Shown: positions 27,628 to 35,265 of the stretch, piece after piece
Position numbering within the stretch: position 1 is the first letter of the stretch
How the letters are laid out: each line of letters opens with the position of its first letter
Assembly (NCBI RefSeq): GCF_023701745.1
Contig: NZ_JAJOZB010000001.1
Location: forward strand, 744,001-808,000
From: Streptomyces sp. RKAG293
Lineage (GTDB): Bacteria > Actinomycetota > Actinomycetes > Streptomycetales > Streptomycetaceae
DNA: 64,000 nucleotides
Reading direction: 5' to 3'
The notes under the pieces: model-generated
The model's input: only the letters and a program-made list of their open reading frames with translations
Database searches by the model: none
What the model was told of the DNA's origin: nothing
Translations under genes and position numbers: made by a program

Positions 27628-27681
27628 TTGACAGCCATGACCCTTCGGCAGGAATCTACGGCAGCGGGAGAGCGCTCTCCC
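27628..27681 (+). promoter_or_regulatory. Promoter and operator of the glucoside importer operon
   Basis: TTGACA at 27628-27633, a weak -10 near 27652-27657 and the perfect 16-bp palindrome gggagagcgctctccc (27666-27681) lie upstream of the binding-protein gene. The palindrome centre is about 46 nt from TTGACA, as at the two neighbouring promoters. Confidence 0.82.
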
Positions 27682-27740
27682 AGTGCGTTCCCACACCGTT
27701 CACCCCGTGCTCTCCCACCCCCAGCCACCGAGGACCCACC

Positions 27741-29039
27741 ATGCGCGACACCCTCACCAGACGTACGACCCGGCTCGCCGCCGTCGGTGCCACGCTCGTC
27801 GGCGCGCTGCTCGTCACCGCCTGCGGCGGCAGCGACGCCAAGCCGGCCGCCGACAGCGCGAACGCCAAGATCACGCTCACCGTCAACCTCTTCTCCGACT
27901 TCGGCTACAAGGATCTCTACGCCCAGTACCACCAGCTGCACCCCAACATCACGATCAAGGAGAACCGCGCCGACATGGGGGCGCACCACCAGAACCTGCA
28001 CGCCCACCTGATGGCCGGCAGCGGCACCGCCGACATCGAGGCCGTGGAGATCGGGCAGATCGCCGGCTTCCAGGGGCAGGCGGGCAAGTTCGTGAACTTC
28101 CTCGACCACGGCGTCGACAGGAACCAGTGGGTGCCGTCCAAGACCAAGCCCGCCAGCAGCAAGGACGGCACGTCCCTGTACGGCCTCGGGACCGACATGG
28201 GCGGCATGGCGCTCTGCTACCGCAGCGACCTCTTCAAGAAGGCGGGCCTGCCCACCGACCGTGGCCAGGTCTCGGCGCTGCTCACGGACTGGAACGCCTA
28301 CTTCGCCACCGGCAAGCAGTTCCTGGCCAAGAGCCCGGACAAGAAGGCCAAGTGGTTCGACGCGGGCAGCAACGTCTTCTCCGCGATGACCGCGCAGTCG
28401 CCGCAGGGCTTCTACGACGACTCGGGCAAGGTCATCGCCGACTCCAACCCGGCGGTCAAGCAGGCCTTCGACCAGGTGGGTGCCGCCGTCAAGGACGGCG
28501 AGTCCGCCGGGATCGCCGCGTTCACTCCCGCGTGGGACACCGGCTTCCAGAAGAGCCAGTTCGCCACCGTCACGTGCCCCGCCTGGATGAGTTACGAGTT
28601 CAAGGCCAACCCGCCCGTCGGCGGCGGTACGTGGGACATGGCCCGGATTCCCGGCGGCGGGGGCAACTGGGGCGGTTCGTACCTGACGGTTCCGACCCAG
28701 GGGAAGCACACCGCGGCGGCCGTGGAGCTGGCCAAGTGGCTCAGCGCGCCGGCCCAGGAGGCGTGGCTGTTCAAGAACAAGGGGTACTTCCCCTCCGACC
28801 AGGCCCTGTGGAGCCAGCCGGACATCGCGTCCTTCACCGACCCGCTCTTCAACAACGCCCCCACCGGAAAGATCTTCTCCGAGTCGGCGAAGGCGCTGAA
28901 CCCGCAGCCGCTGGGCGCGCACGGTGGTGACATCGGCAACGTCTTCGGCAACGGCCTGGTCTCCGTGGAGCAGGGCAAGGCCACCCCGGACAAGGCCTGG
29001 AAGAACTCCCTCGCCGAGATCGCCAACATCGGCGGCTGA
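27741..29039 (+). CDS. Extracellular sugar-binding lipoprotein, CebE-like
   Basis: This 432-aa lipoprotein is the solute-binding subunit of a CUT1-class oligosaccharide importer. The signal peptide ends in the lipobox LVTAC near residue 29, followed by a GGSDAKPA linker. The mature domain matches family 1 solute-binding proteins (HHQNLHAHLMAGSGTADIEAVEIGQI, YGLGTDMGGMALCYRSDLFKKAGL, AVELAKWLSAPAQEAWLFKNKGYFPS). GAGGA lies 7 nt before the ATG. It heads an operon with two permeases and a GH3 beta-glucosidase, so a beta-glucoside such as laminari- or cello-oligosaccharide is the likely ligand (inference). No ATPase is in the operon; Streptomyces importers of this class often share MsiK. Confidence 0.9.
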   Translation: MRDTLTRRTTRLAAVGATLVGALLVTACGGSDAKPAADSANAKITLTVNLFSDFGYKDLYAQYHQLHPNITIKENRADMGAHHQNLHAHLMAGSGTADIEAVEIGQIAGFQGQAGKFVNFLDHGVDRNQWVPSKTKPASSKDGTSLYGLGTDMGGMALCYRSDLFKKAGLPTDRGQVSALLTDWNAYFATGKQFLAKSPDKKAKWFDAGSNVFSAMTAQSPQGFYDDSGKVIADSNPAVKQAFDQVGAAVKDGESAGIAAFTPAWDTGFQKSQFATVTCPAWMSYEFKANPPVGGGTWDMARIPGGGGNWGGSYLTVPTQGKHTAAAVELAKWLSAPAQEAWLFKNKGYFPSDQALWSQPDIASFTDPLFNNAPTGKIFSESAKALNPQPLGAHGGDIGNVFGNGLVSVEQGKATPDKAWKNSLAEIANIGG

Positions 29040-29093
29040 CCGGCGGCTGATCCGCCCGGCTTCCCGATCCCCGCCCGCAAGGAGTACGCCGCC

Positions 29094-30077
29094 ATGGCCG
29101 TGTCGACCGAATCACCACCCGCCGCCGGTACGGCTGCGGCTCCCCTCGCCCGGGGGCCCTCCCGGTTCGCCTGGCGCCGCCTGGAGCGCACCTCCTCGCC
29201 CTACCTCTACATCGCCCCGTTCTTCCTGGTGTTCGCCGTCTTCGGCCTCTTCCCGCTGCTGTACACCGCGTACGTCTCCGTGACCGGATGGCGGGCCGAC
29301 ACCGACGGCAGCGAGCACACCTTCGTCGGACTGGACAACTACCGGACGCTGCTGCACGACCAGTTCTTCTGGAACGCGCTGAAGAACACCCTGGGCATCG
29401 GCGTCCTGTCGACCGTTCCGCAACTGCTGCTCGCGCTCGGGCTGGCCCATCTGCTCAACTACCGGTTGCGCGGGCGCACCTTCATCCGGATGGGGGTGCT
29501 GCTGCCGAACGTCACCTCGGTGGCCGCCGTCACCATCATCTTCGTCCAGCTCTTCGGCCGGGACTACGGGCTGGTGAACTGGGTGCTCGGCCTGTTCGGC
29601 GTCGGCCACACCGACTGGCAGGCCGGCACCCTGTCCTCCTGGGTGGGCATCTCCTGCATCGTCACCTGGCGCTGGACCGGCTACAACGCCCTGATCTACC
29701 TCGCCGCCATGCAGGCCGTGCCGTTCGAGCTGTACGAGGCCGCCGCCATCGACGGGGCGAGCCGGTGGCGGCAGTTTCGCAGCATCACCGTCCCGATGCT
29801 GCGTCCGACGATTCTGTTCACCGTCATCACCTCGACCATCGGAGCGCTGCAGATGTTCGGTGAGCCGCTGCTGTTCAGCGCCAGCCAGACGCCCATGGCC
29901 GGCGGCTCGCAACACCAGTTCCAGACGATGGCGCTCTACACGTACGACCAGTTCTGGGGCAAGTTCAAGTACGGCTACGGGGCTGCGATCTCCTGGGCGA
30001 TGTTCCTGGTGATCGTCCTCATCGTCGCGCTGAACTTCGTCCTCGCGCGACGTCTGAAGGGAGTCGACGCCGCATGA
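29094..30077 (+). CDS. Sugar ABC transporter permease, CebF-like
   Basis: This 327-aa six-helix permease has a hydrophilic N-terminal tail, then SPYLYIAPFFLVFAVFGLFP. The EAA loop EAAAIDGASRWRQFRSITVPML (about residue 215-240) contacts the ATPase. It follows the binding-protein gene by 54 bp and overlaps the next permease by 4 bp (ATGA). It forms a heterodimer with that protein to import oligosaccharide. Confidence 0.92.
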   Translation: MAVSTESPPAAGTAAAPLARGPSRFAWRRLERTSSPYLYIAPFFLVFAVFGLFPLLYTAYVSVTGWRADTDGSEHTFVGLDNYRTLLHDQFFWNALKNTLGIGVLSTVPQLLLALGLAHLLNYRLRGRTFIRMGVLLPNVTSVAAVTIIFVQLFGRDYGLVNWVLGLFGVGHTDWQAGTLSSWVGISCIVTWRWTGYNALIYLAAMQAVPFELYEAAAIDGASRWRQFRSITVPMLRPTILFTVITSTIGALQMFGEPLLFSASQTPMAGGSQHQFQTMALYTYDQFWGKFKYGYGAAISWAMFLVIVLIVALNFVLARRLKGVDAA

Positions 30078-30994
30078 GCGCACCGGCACAGGCGCAAACA
30101 ACGACACCCGCCCGGGACCCGTTCCGGACCGACGGCGCGCCCCCGCTCCGCCGTCCCCGCAGGGGCCGTAACAGCCAGCTCACCGCCGGACGGGGTATCT
30201 ACGCGGTGCTGGCCGTGGTGGTCCTGCTCTCGCTCTTCCCGCTCTACTGGACGGTGGTGGCCGCGTCCCGCGACAACGCCTCGATCACCCGCATGCCACC
30301 CGTCCTGCTGCCCGGCTCCCGCCTGTGGTCCAACCTCGGCCGGGTCTTCAGCCAGTCGGACATGCAACTGGCCCTGCTCAACTCGGTGATCGTCTCCTCA
30401 CTGGTGACGGTCTCGGTGATCGCCACCTCGACCCTGGCCGGCTTCGCCTTCGCGAAGCTGCGCTTCCGGGGGCGGAACGGCCTGCTCGGGGCCGTCGTGG
30501 CGACGATGATGGTGCCCACGCAGCTCGGCATCATCCCGCTCTACATCATGATGGCGAACTGGCTGCACTGGACCGACCACCTCCAGGCGCTCATCGTCCC
30601 CTCCATCGCCAACGCCTTCGGCGTCTTCTTCATGCGTCAGTACCTCGTCACCGCCGTCCCCGACGAACTGCTCGACGCGGGACGGATGGACGGCTGCACC
30701 ACCCGCGGCCTGTGCTGGCACGTCGTGGTGCCCGCCGCCCGACCGGCGATGGCGGTGCTGGGGATGCTGACGTTCATGGCCACCTGGAACGACTTCTACT
30801 GGCCCAAGGTCGTCATGACGCAACAGAACCCCACCGTCCAGCTGTCCCTGTCGGAACTGGCCAGCGGCTACTTCCGGGACAACTCACTCGTACTCGCCGG
30901 CACGCTGGTCTCCAGCCTGCCGATCATCGTGGTCTTCCTTCTGATGGGCCGCCAGATCCTCGACGGAATCATGCAGGGAGCGATGAAGGGATGA
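30074..30994 (+). CDS. Sugar ABC transporter permease, CebG-like
   Basis: This 306-aa MalG-type permease has a disordered N-terminus of about 40 residues, then GIYAVLAVVVLLSLFPLYW and further helices; the EAA loop is DAGRMDGCTTRGLCWHVVVP. It is coupled by ATGA overlaps to the permease before and the GH3 gene after it. It is the partner of the CebF-like subunit. Confidence 0.92.
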   Translation: MSAPAQAQTTTPARDPFRTDGAPPLRRPRRGRNSQLTAGRGIYAVLAVVVLLSLFPLYWTVVAASRDNASITRMPPVLLPGSRLWSNLGRVFSQSDMQLALLNSVIVSSLVTVSVIATSTLAGFAFAKLRFRGRNGLLGAVVATMMVPTQLGIIPLYIMMANWLHWTDHLQALIVPSIANAFGVFFMRQYLVTAVPDELLDAGRMDGCTTRGLCWHVVVPAARPAMAVLGMLTFMATWNDFYWPKVVMTQQNPTVQLSLSELASGYFRDNSLVLAGTLVSSLPIIVVFLLMGRQILDGIMQGAMKG

Positions 30995-33557
30995 CTGTGA
31001 CCGCAGAGGACCCCTCCGAACCGCCCGTCCCCGTTCCGGCCGGCGTCTCCGTACCCCCGGACGCCGTTCCGCTGCCGTCCACCGAGGAGCTGGACCGGCT
31101 CGTCGCCAAGCTCGATCTGCCGGCCAAGGTGCGCCTGCTCTCCGGCTCCGCGGTGTTCCGTACCCCGGCGGAGCCCGCCGTCGGACTCCGGGCCATCACG
31201 TTCTCCGACGGCCCGGTCGGCGTGCGGGGCGAGCGCTGGGACGAACGCGACGCCGCCCTCACCCTCCCGTCGCCCACGGCGCTCGCCGCCTGCTGGGACG
31301 AGGAACTCGTCGAGGAACTCGGCGGCCTGCTGGCGGGTGAGGCCCGCCGGAAGCGGATCGACGTCCTGCTCGCGCCCACCCTCAACCTGCACCGCTCCCC
31401 GGTCGGCGGCCGCCACTTCGAGTGCTTCTCCGAGGACCCGCTGCTCACCGGCCGCACCGGCGCCGCGTACGTACGCGGGGTGCAGAGCGGCGGGGTGGCG
31501 GCCACCGCCAAGCACTACGTGGCCAATGACTCCGAGACCGAACGGCTCACCCTGGACGCGCACATCGACGAACGCACCCTGCGGGAGGTGTATCTGGCGC
31601 CCTTCGAAGCCGCCGTCCAGGCCGGCGCCTGGGTGGTGATGTCGGCGTACAACGCCGTCAACGGCACCGCCATGTCGGAGAGCCCGCTGCTCGACGAGCC
31701 GCTGAAGGGTGAGTGGGGCTTCGACGGCCTGGTGGTCTCGGACTGGGGCGCGGTGCGCTCCACCGCCGCCTCGGCCCGCGCGGCCCAGGACCTGTCCATG
31801 CCGGGACCGAACCCCCTGTGGGGCGCGGCGCTGGTGCGGGCGGTCGAGGACGGCACCGTCCCCGAGGCCGCGATCGACGAGAAGATCCGCCGCATTCTGC
31901 GGCTCGCCGCCCGCGTCGGTGCCCTGGCCGGCCAACCGCCCCGCTCCTTCCCCGCGCCCGCGTCCTCCCCCGGTGCGGCGCGGACTCTGCTGCGCCGCGC
32001 CGTCGCCGCCGGGGCGGTCCTGCTGCGCAACGAGGAGGCCCTGCTGCCGCTGGACCGCACACGGCTGCGGACGGTCGCGGTCATCGGGCCGAACGCCGCC
32101 GCCGCCCGGATCCAGGGCGGCGGCAGCGCCGGGGTCTTCCCCGCTACCGCGCTCTCACCTCTGGAGGGCATCCGCGGCGCGCTGGCCGGTGTCGCCGAGG
32201 TCCAGCACTGCGCGGGCGTCTTCCTCACCGCCCGCCCGACACCGCTGTCGGCCCGGGACGCCCGCGATCCGCGTACGGGTGAACCCGGCATCCTGGTGCG
32301 CTACCTCGACGACCATGACGCCGAGGTGCACGTCGAGCACCGGCTCAGCGGCCGGATCCTCGAACCCACCGATGATGGCGCCGACATCAGCGCGGCGACC
32401 ACCGTCGAGGTCAGCGCCCTGCTGCGGCCGGCCTGCTCCGGGGAATGGCAGTTCGCCGTGGTGGGACTCGGCCAGGTGAGCCTCCTGGTGGACGGCCGGG
32501 CCCTGATCGACGAGTACGTGACGCCCGAGTCCCGGGACCCCACCTACCTCCATGTCGCGCCGTCGTTCCGCCAGGTGGCCTGGCAGGCCGAGGCCGGCCA
32601 GGACGTACGGCTGGTGGCCCGCCGCCGGATGGAGGCCGGTTCCGGGTACGCGGTGGCGCTGGCCGCCGACCCGCCGCGCCGTGACGAGGACGCGGAGCTG
32701 GCGGCGGCGGTGGATCTCGCCGGATCCGCGGAGCTGGCGATCGTGGTGGTGGGGACCACCGACGAGTTCGAGAGCGAGGGGTTCGACCGTCCGGGGCTGG
32801 CCCTGCCGGGGCGGCAGGACGAGCTGGTGGCCGCCGTCGCGGCCGTCAATCCGCGCACCGTGGTCATCGTGAACTCCGGCGGACCGGTCGCCATGCCCTG
32901 GCGGGCGGCGGTTCCGGCCATCCTCCTCGGCTGGTTCCCCGGGCAGGAGGCGGGCGACGGGCTGGCCGATGTGCTCTTCGGCGCCGCGGAACCGGGGGCC
33001 GGCTCCCCACCACCTGGGCGGCCCGCACCGAGGACGTCCCGGTGCTCGACACCGTGCCCGTCGACGGTGTCCTGCACTACGCGGAAGGCCCCCGGATCGG
33101 CTACCAGGCGTGGCTGCACGCGACGAACGAGCCGGCCTTCTGGTTCGGGCACGGCCTCGGCTACACCAGCTGGAGCTACGAGGGCGTCTCGGCCCCCGGA
33201 ACGCTCGCCGCGGGAGCCGCCCTGACGGTCGACGTCCGTCTGCGCAACACCGGCGCGCGGGCGGGCCGGGAGGTGGTCCAGGTGTACCTCTCCCGTCCGC
33301 CGGACGGATCGGCGCGCGGCCCGGAGCGCAGGCTAGCGGGGTACGCCGCCGTCCGGGCCGAACCGGGCGAGACGGTGACCGCGACCATCCGCATCGCACC
33401 GCGCGCCTTCCAGTACTGGTCGCCGGAACACTCCGGCTGGCGCACCGAGCCCGGCGACGTCGCCCTGTTCGCGGGCTCCTCGTCGGCCGAACTGCCGCTG
33501 CGTGCGGCGCTGGAGGTGACGGCGGAGACCTCAGTGGCGGGGCCTGGGGCCGGGTAG
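30991..33557 (+). pseudogene. GH3 beta-glucosidase with PA14 insert, frameshifted near 32994-32998
   Basis: If repaired, the protein would be about 855 aa: GH3 N-domain (GEARRKRIDVLLAPTLNLHR, TAKHYVANDSETER, nucleophile Asp in GLVVSDWGAV), GH3 C-domain, a PA14 insertion (ILVRYLDDHDAEVHV...GEWQFAVVGLGQVSLLVDG) and a fibronectin III-like C-terminus. The frame breaks in a run of five G at 32994-32998; one more G would restore GGRLPTTW and connect to the second frame (LHYAEGPRIGY, FWFGHGLGYTSW, AGREVVQVYLSRP) ending at 33557. As read, the protein loses the end of the C-domain and the FnIII domain. There is no signal peptide, so it would act in the cytoplasm on imported oligosaccharides. A sequencing error in the homopolymer is quite possible. 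Confidence 0.9.
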
Positions 33558-33599
33558 TCGGCAGCCCCACCCCGTCCGCGGCATGCCGACCCCACGACG

Positions 33600-33635
33600 G
33601 GTGCGCCCTCCGGCCCTGACCCCGGAGGGCGCACC
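33600..33635. terminator. Bidirectional hairpin terminator
   Basis: A perfect 14-bp stem (33600-33613 with 33622-33635) and an 8-nt loop lies between the convergent GH3 and glycosyltransferase genes. Confidence 0.9.
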
Positions 33636-33648
33636 AGTGGCGTGCGGT

Positions 33649-34884
33649 TCACACGGACACGGGCGGCTCTTCCTGGCCGGCTGCTTCGAGCAGCAGTTTC
33701 GCGGCCACCGCCGCCCCGTCGGTGCGGATCGTGCCGGCCACGGCCCTCGCCCGCGCCCGGATCTCGGGGGTCAGGGCCGTGGTGAGCGCGGCGGACAGGG
33801 AGTCGAAGGTCGGCGTCCGGCCTTCGTGAGCCACGCCGATGCCCAGCTCGGCCACGCGGGCGGCCCAGTACGGCTGGTCCCCGATCTGGGGGACCACCAC
33901 CTGAGGCGCGCCGGCCCGGGCCGCCGTCGCCGTGGTGCCCGCGCCGCCGTGGTGCACCACGGCGGCCACCCGCCGGAACAGCTTCTGCTGGTTGACCTCG
34001 CCGACGACGAAGCAGTCGTCGGCGTCGTCGATCGGGGCCAGATCCGCCCAGCCGCGGCCGATGAGTACGCGGCGGCCCTGCGCACGGTTCGCTTCGACGG
34101 CCACCCGGGCGATGCCCTTCGGGGCGTGCGCGGCCATGCTGCCGAAGCCCACGTACACCGGTGGTGCGCCCGCCTCCAGGAACGCCTCCAGCCGCTCCGG
34201 GAGCGGCCGGTCGTCGGGCAGGATCCACGCGCCGGTCTGCAGGACGTCGAGGTCGGTCATGCCCTGCGACGGACACAGCGTCGCGTCCGCCGCCAGCCAC
34301 GGCCGGTCGGTGTAGACGTGGTCGCGGACGTTGTCCACCGGCGGCAGTCCGATCGCCGCCCGGTGGCTGTTGAGCGCCTCCCCGTACAACGCGTTCATCC
34401 CCTGGGCGTGCTTCTCCCACAGCACCTGGTTGTCGGTCTCGTCCTGCGGGGACGGTATGCCCGGCAGTCCCCCCGGGCGGAAGCGCCGCGACGGCAGTCC
34501 GAAGATGTGGAAGCACGCGTACACGTAGCGGATGCCCAGTTTCCCGGCCACGTCCCGCGCTCCGGCCGGCAGCAGACCGGTCGCCAGCAGCACGTCACAT
34601 CCCTCGGCCGCCGCGGTGAGCGTTTCGAACCGCGCTGCGACCAGCTCGGGGGCCAGCCGGAACGCGTCCTCCGCCGACGGCGGCTCCGTTCCGGCGACCA
34701 CCGAACGCACCGTCGGGCCGAGCGGCACCAGCGGCACGCCGACCCGCGCCAGCAGCGCCCCGAAATCCTCGTCCGGCGGCACACACACCAGTACCTCCGC
34801 TCCCAGTTCCCGCAACTCCACCGCCAGTCCCGCCAGCGGTTCGACATCCCCGCGCGACCCCCATGACGTCAACAGCACACGCAC
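33649..34884 (-). CDS. GT1-family glycosyltransferase (GtfE/UGT-like)
   Basis: This 411-aa cytoplasmic enzyme is predicted to transfer a sugar from a nucleotide sugar to a small lipophilic acceptor such as a polyketide, sterol or glycopeptide. The N-terminal acceptor domain starts MRVLLTSWGSRGDVEPLAGLA, typical of the ErmE/vancomycin GtfE type. The C-terminal donor domain has VYVGFGSM and the signature VVHHGGAGTTATAARAGAPQVVVP with GDQPYWAARVAELG. The start is GTG. No natural-product cluster surrounds it, so the acceptor is unknown; drug inactivation, as by macrolide glycosyltransferases, is possible. Confidence 0.88.
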   Translation of the reverse strand: MRVLLTSWGSRGDVEPLAGLAVELRELGAEVLVCVPPDEDFGALLARVGVPLVPLGPTVRSVVAGTEPPSAEDAFRLAPELVAARFETLTAAAEGCDVLLATGLLPAGARDVAGKLGIRYVYACFHIFGLPSRRFRPGGLPGIPSPQDETDNQVLWEKHAQGMNALYGEALNSHRAAIGLPPVDNVRDHVYTDRPWLAADATLCPSQGMTDLDVLQTGAWILPDDRPLPERLEAFLEAGAPPVYVGFGSMAAHAPKGIARVAVEANRAQGRRVLIGRGWADLAPIDDADDCFVVGEVNQQKLFRRVAAVVHHGGAGTTATAARAGAPQVVVPQIGDQPYWAARVAELGIGVAHEGRTPTFDSLSAALTTALTPEIRARARAVAGTIRTDGAAVAAKLLLEAAGQEEPPVSV

Positions 34885-34949
34885 TTCGCAACTCCCCGTT
34901 TCCGCAGGTTCCGGCTTTGCGCCGCCGATTCTGCGGTACCACCGGGGTC

Positions 34950-35010
34950 TTGCCGCAAGCCCCCCGGTGCGCTATAGATTGATAGTGGCGAGGAGAGGTA
35001 TCTCCTCGCC
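34950..35010 (+). promoter_or_regulatory. Sigma70-like promoter with an immediate 5' hairpin
   Basis: TTGCCG (34950-34955), a 17-nt spacer and TATAGA (34973-34978) form a good vegetative-type promoter. Transcription from about 34985 would begin almost at a perfect 10-bp hairpin, ggcgaggaga / tctcctcgcc (34987-34996, 35001-35010), followed by TTTGCTGTT. It lies in the 381-bp divergent gap, about 280 bp before the NTPase gene. It could be an attenuator, a 5' stabiliser or the start of a small RNA. Confidence 0.5.
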
Positions 35011-35180
35011 TTTGCTGTTGGTCGTCCGCTGCGGACGGACGGCCTCCTCGCGAAACGGCGTTTCCGCGCGTACGGCGGCACATCGGGCAACCAGCACGCA
35101 TCGCAGGTATTCGATTCCGAAACCCTGCACTCCCCGCCGTCCCACGCGTCACGAATGGATAACTGATCGTGCGTCAATAC

Positions 35181-35197
35181 CCGTACCAAGTACGGGC
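35181..35197. promoter_or_regulatory. Tight inverted repeat upstream of the NTPase gene
   Basis: cccgtac-caa-gtacggg is a perfect 7-bp inverted repeat with a 3-nt spacer, 69 bp before the NTPase start. It may be an operator or a small hairpin; no regulator gene is adjacent. The rest of 34885-35265 shows no gene. Confidence 0.4.
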
Positions 35198-35265
35198 CTT
35201 GGCCAGGTCACATATTCTCCTGTCACTGCTGCTGCGCACCATTGAGGCGGGCGACCGGGGGGATC

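Noticed and set aside
35142..35265. Alternative upstream starts for the NTPase gene
   Set aside because: Upstream in-frame codons lack a ribosome site and add no recognisable sequence; ATG 35266 is simpler.
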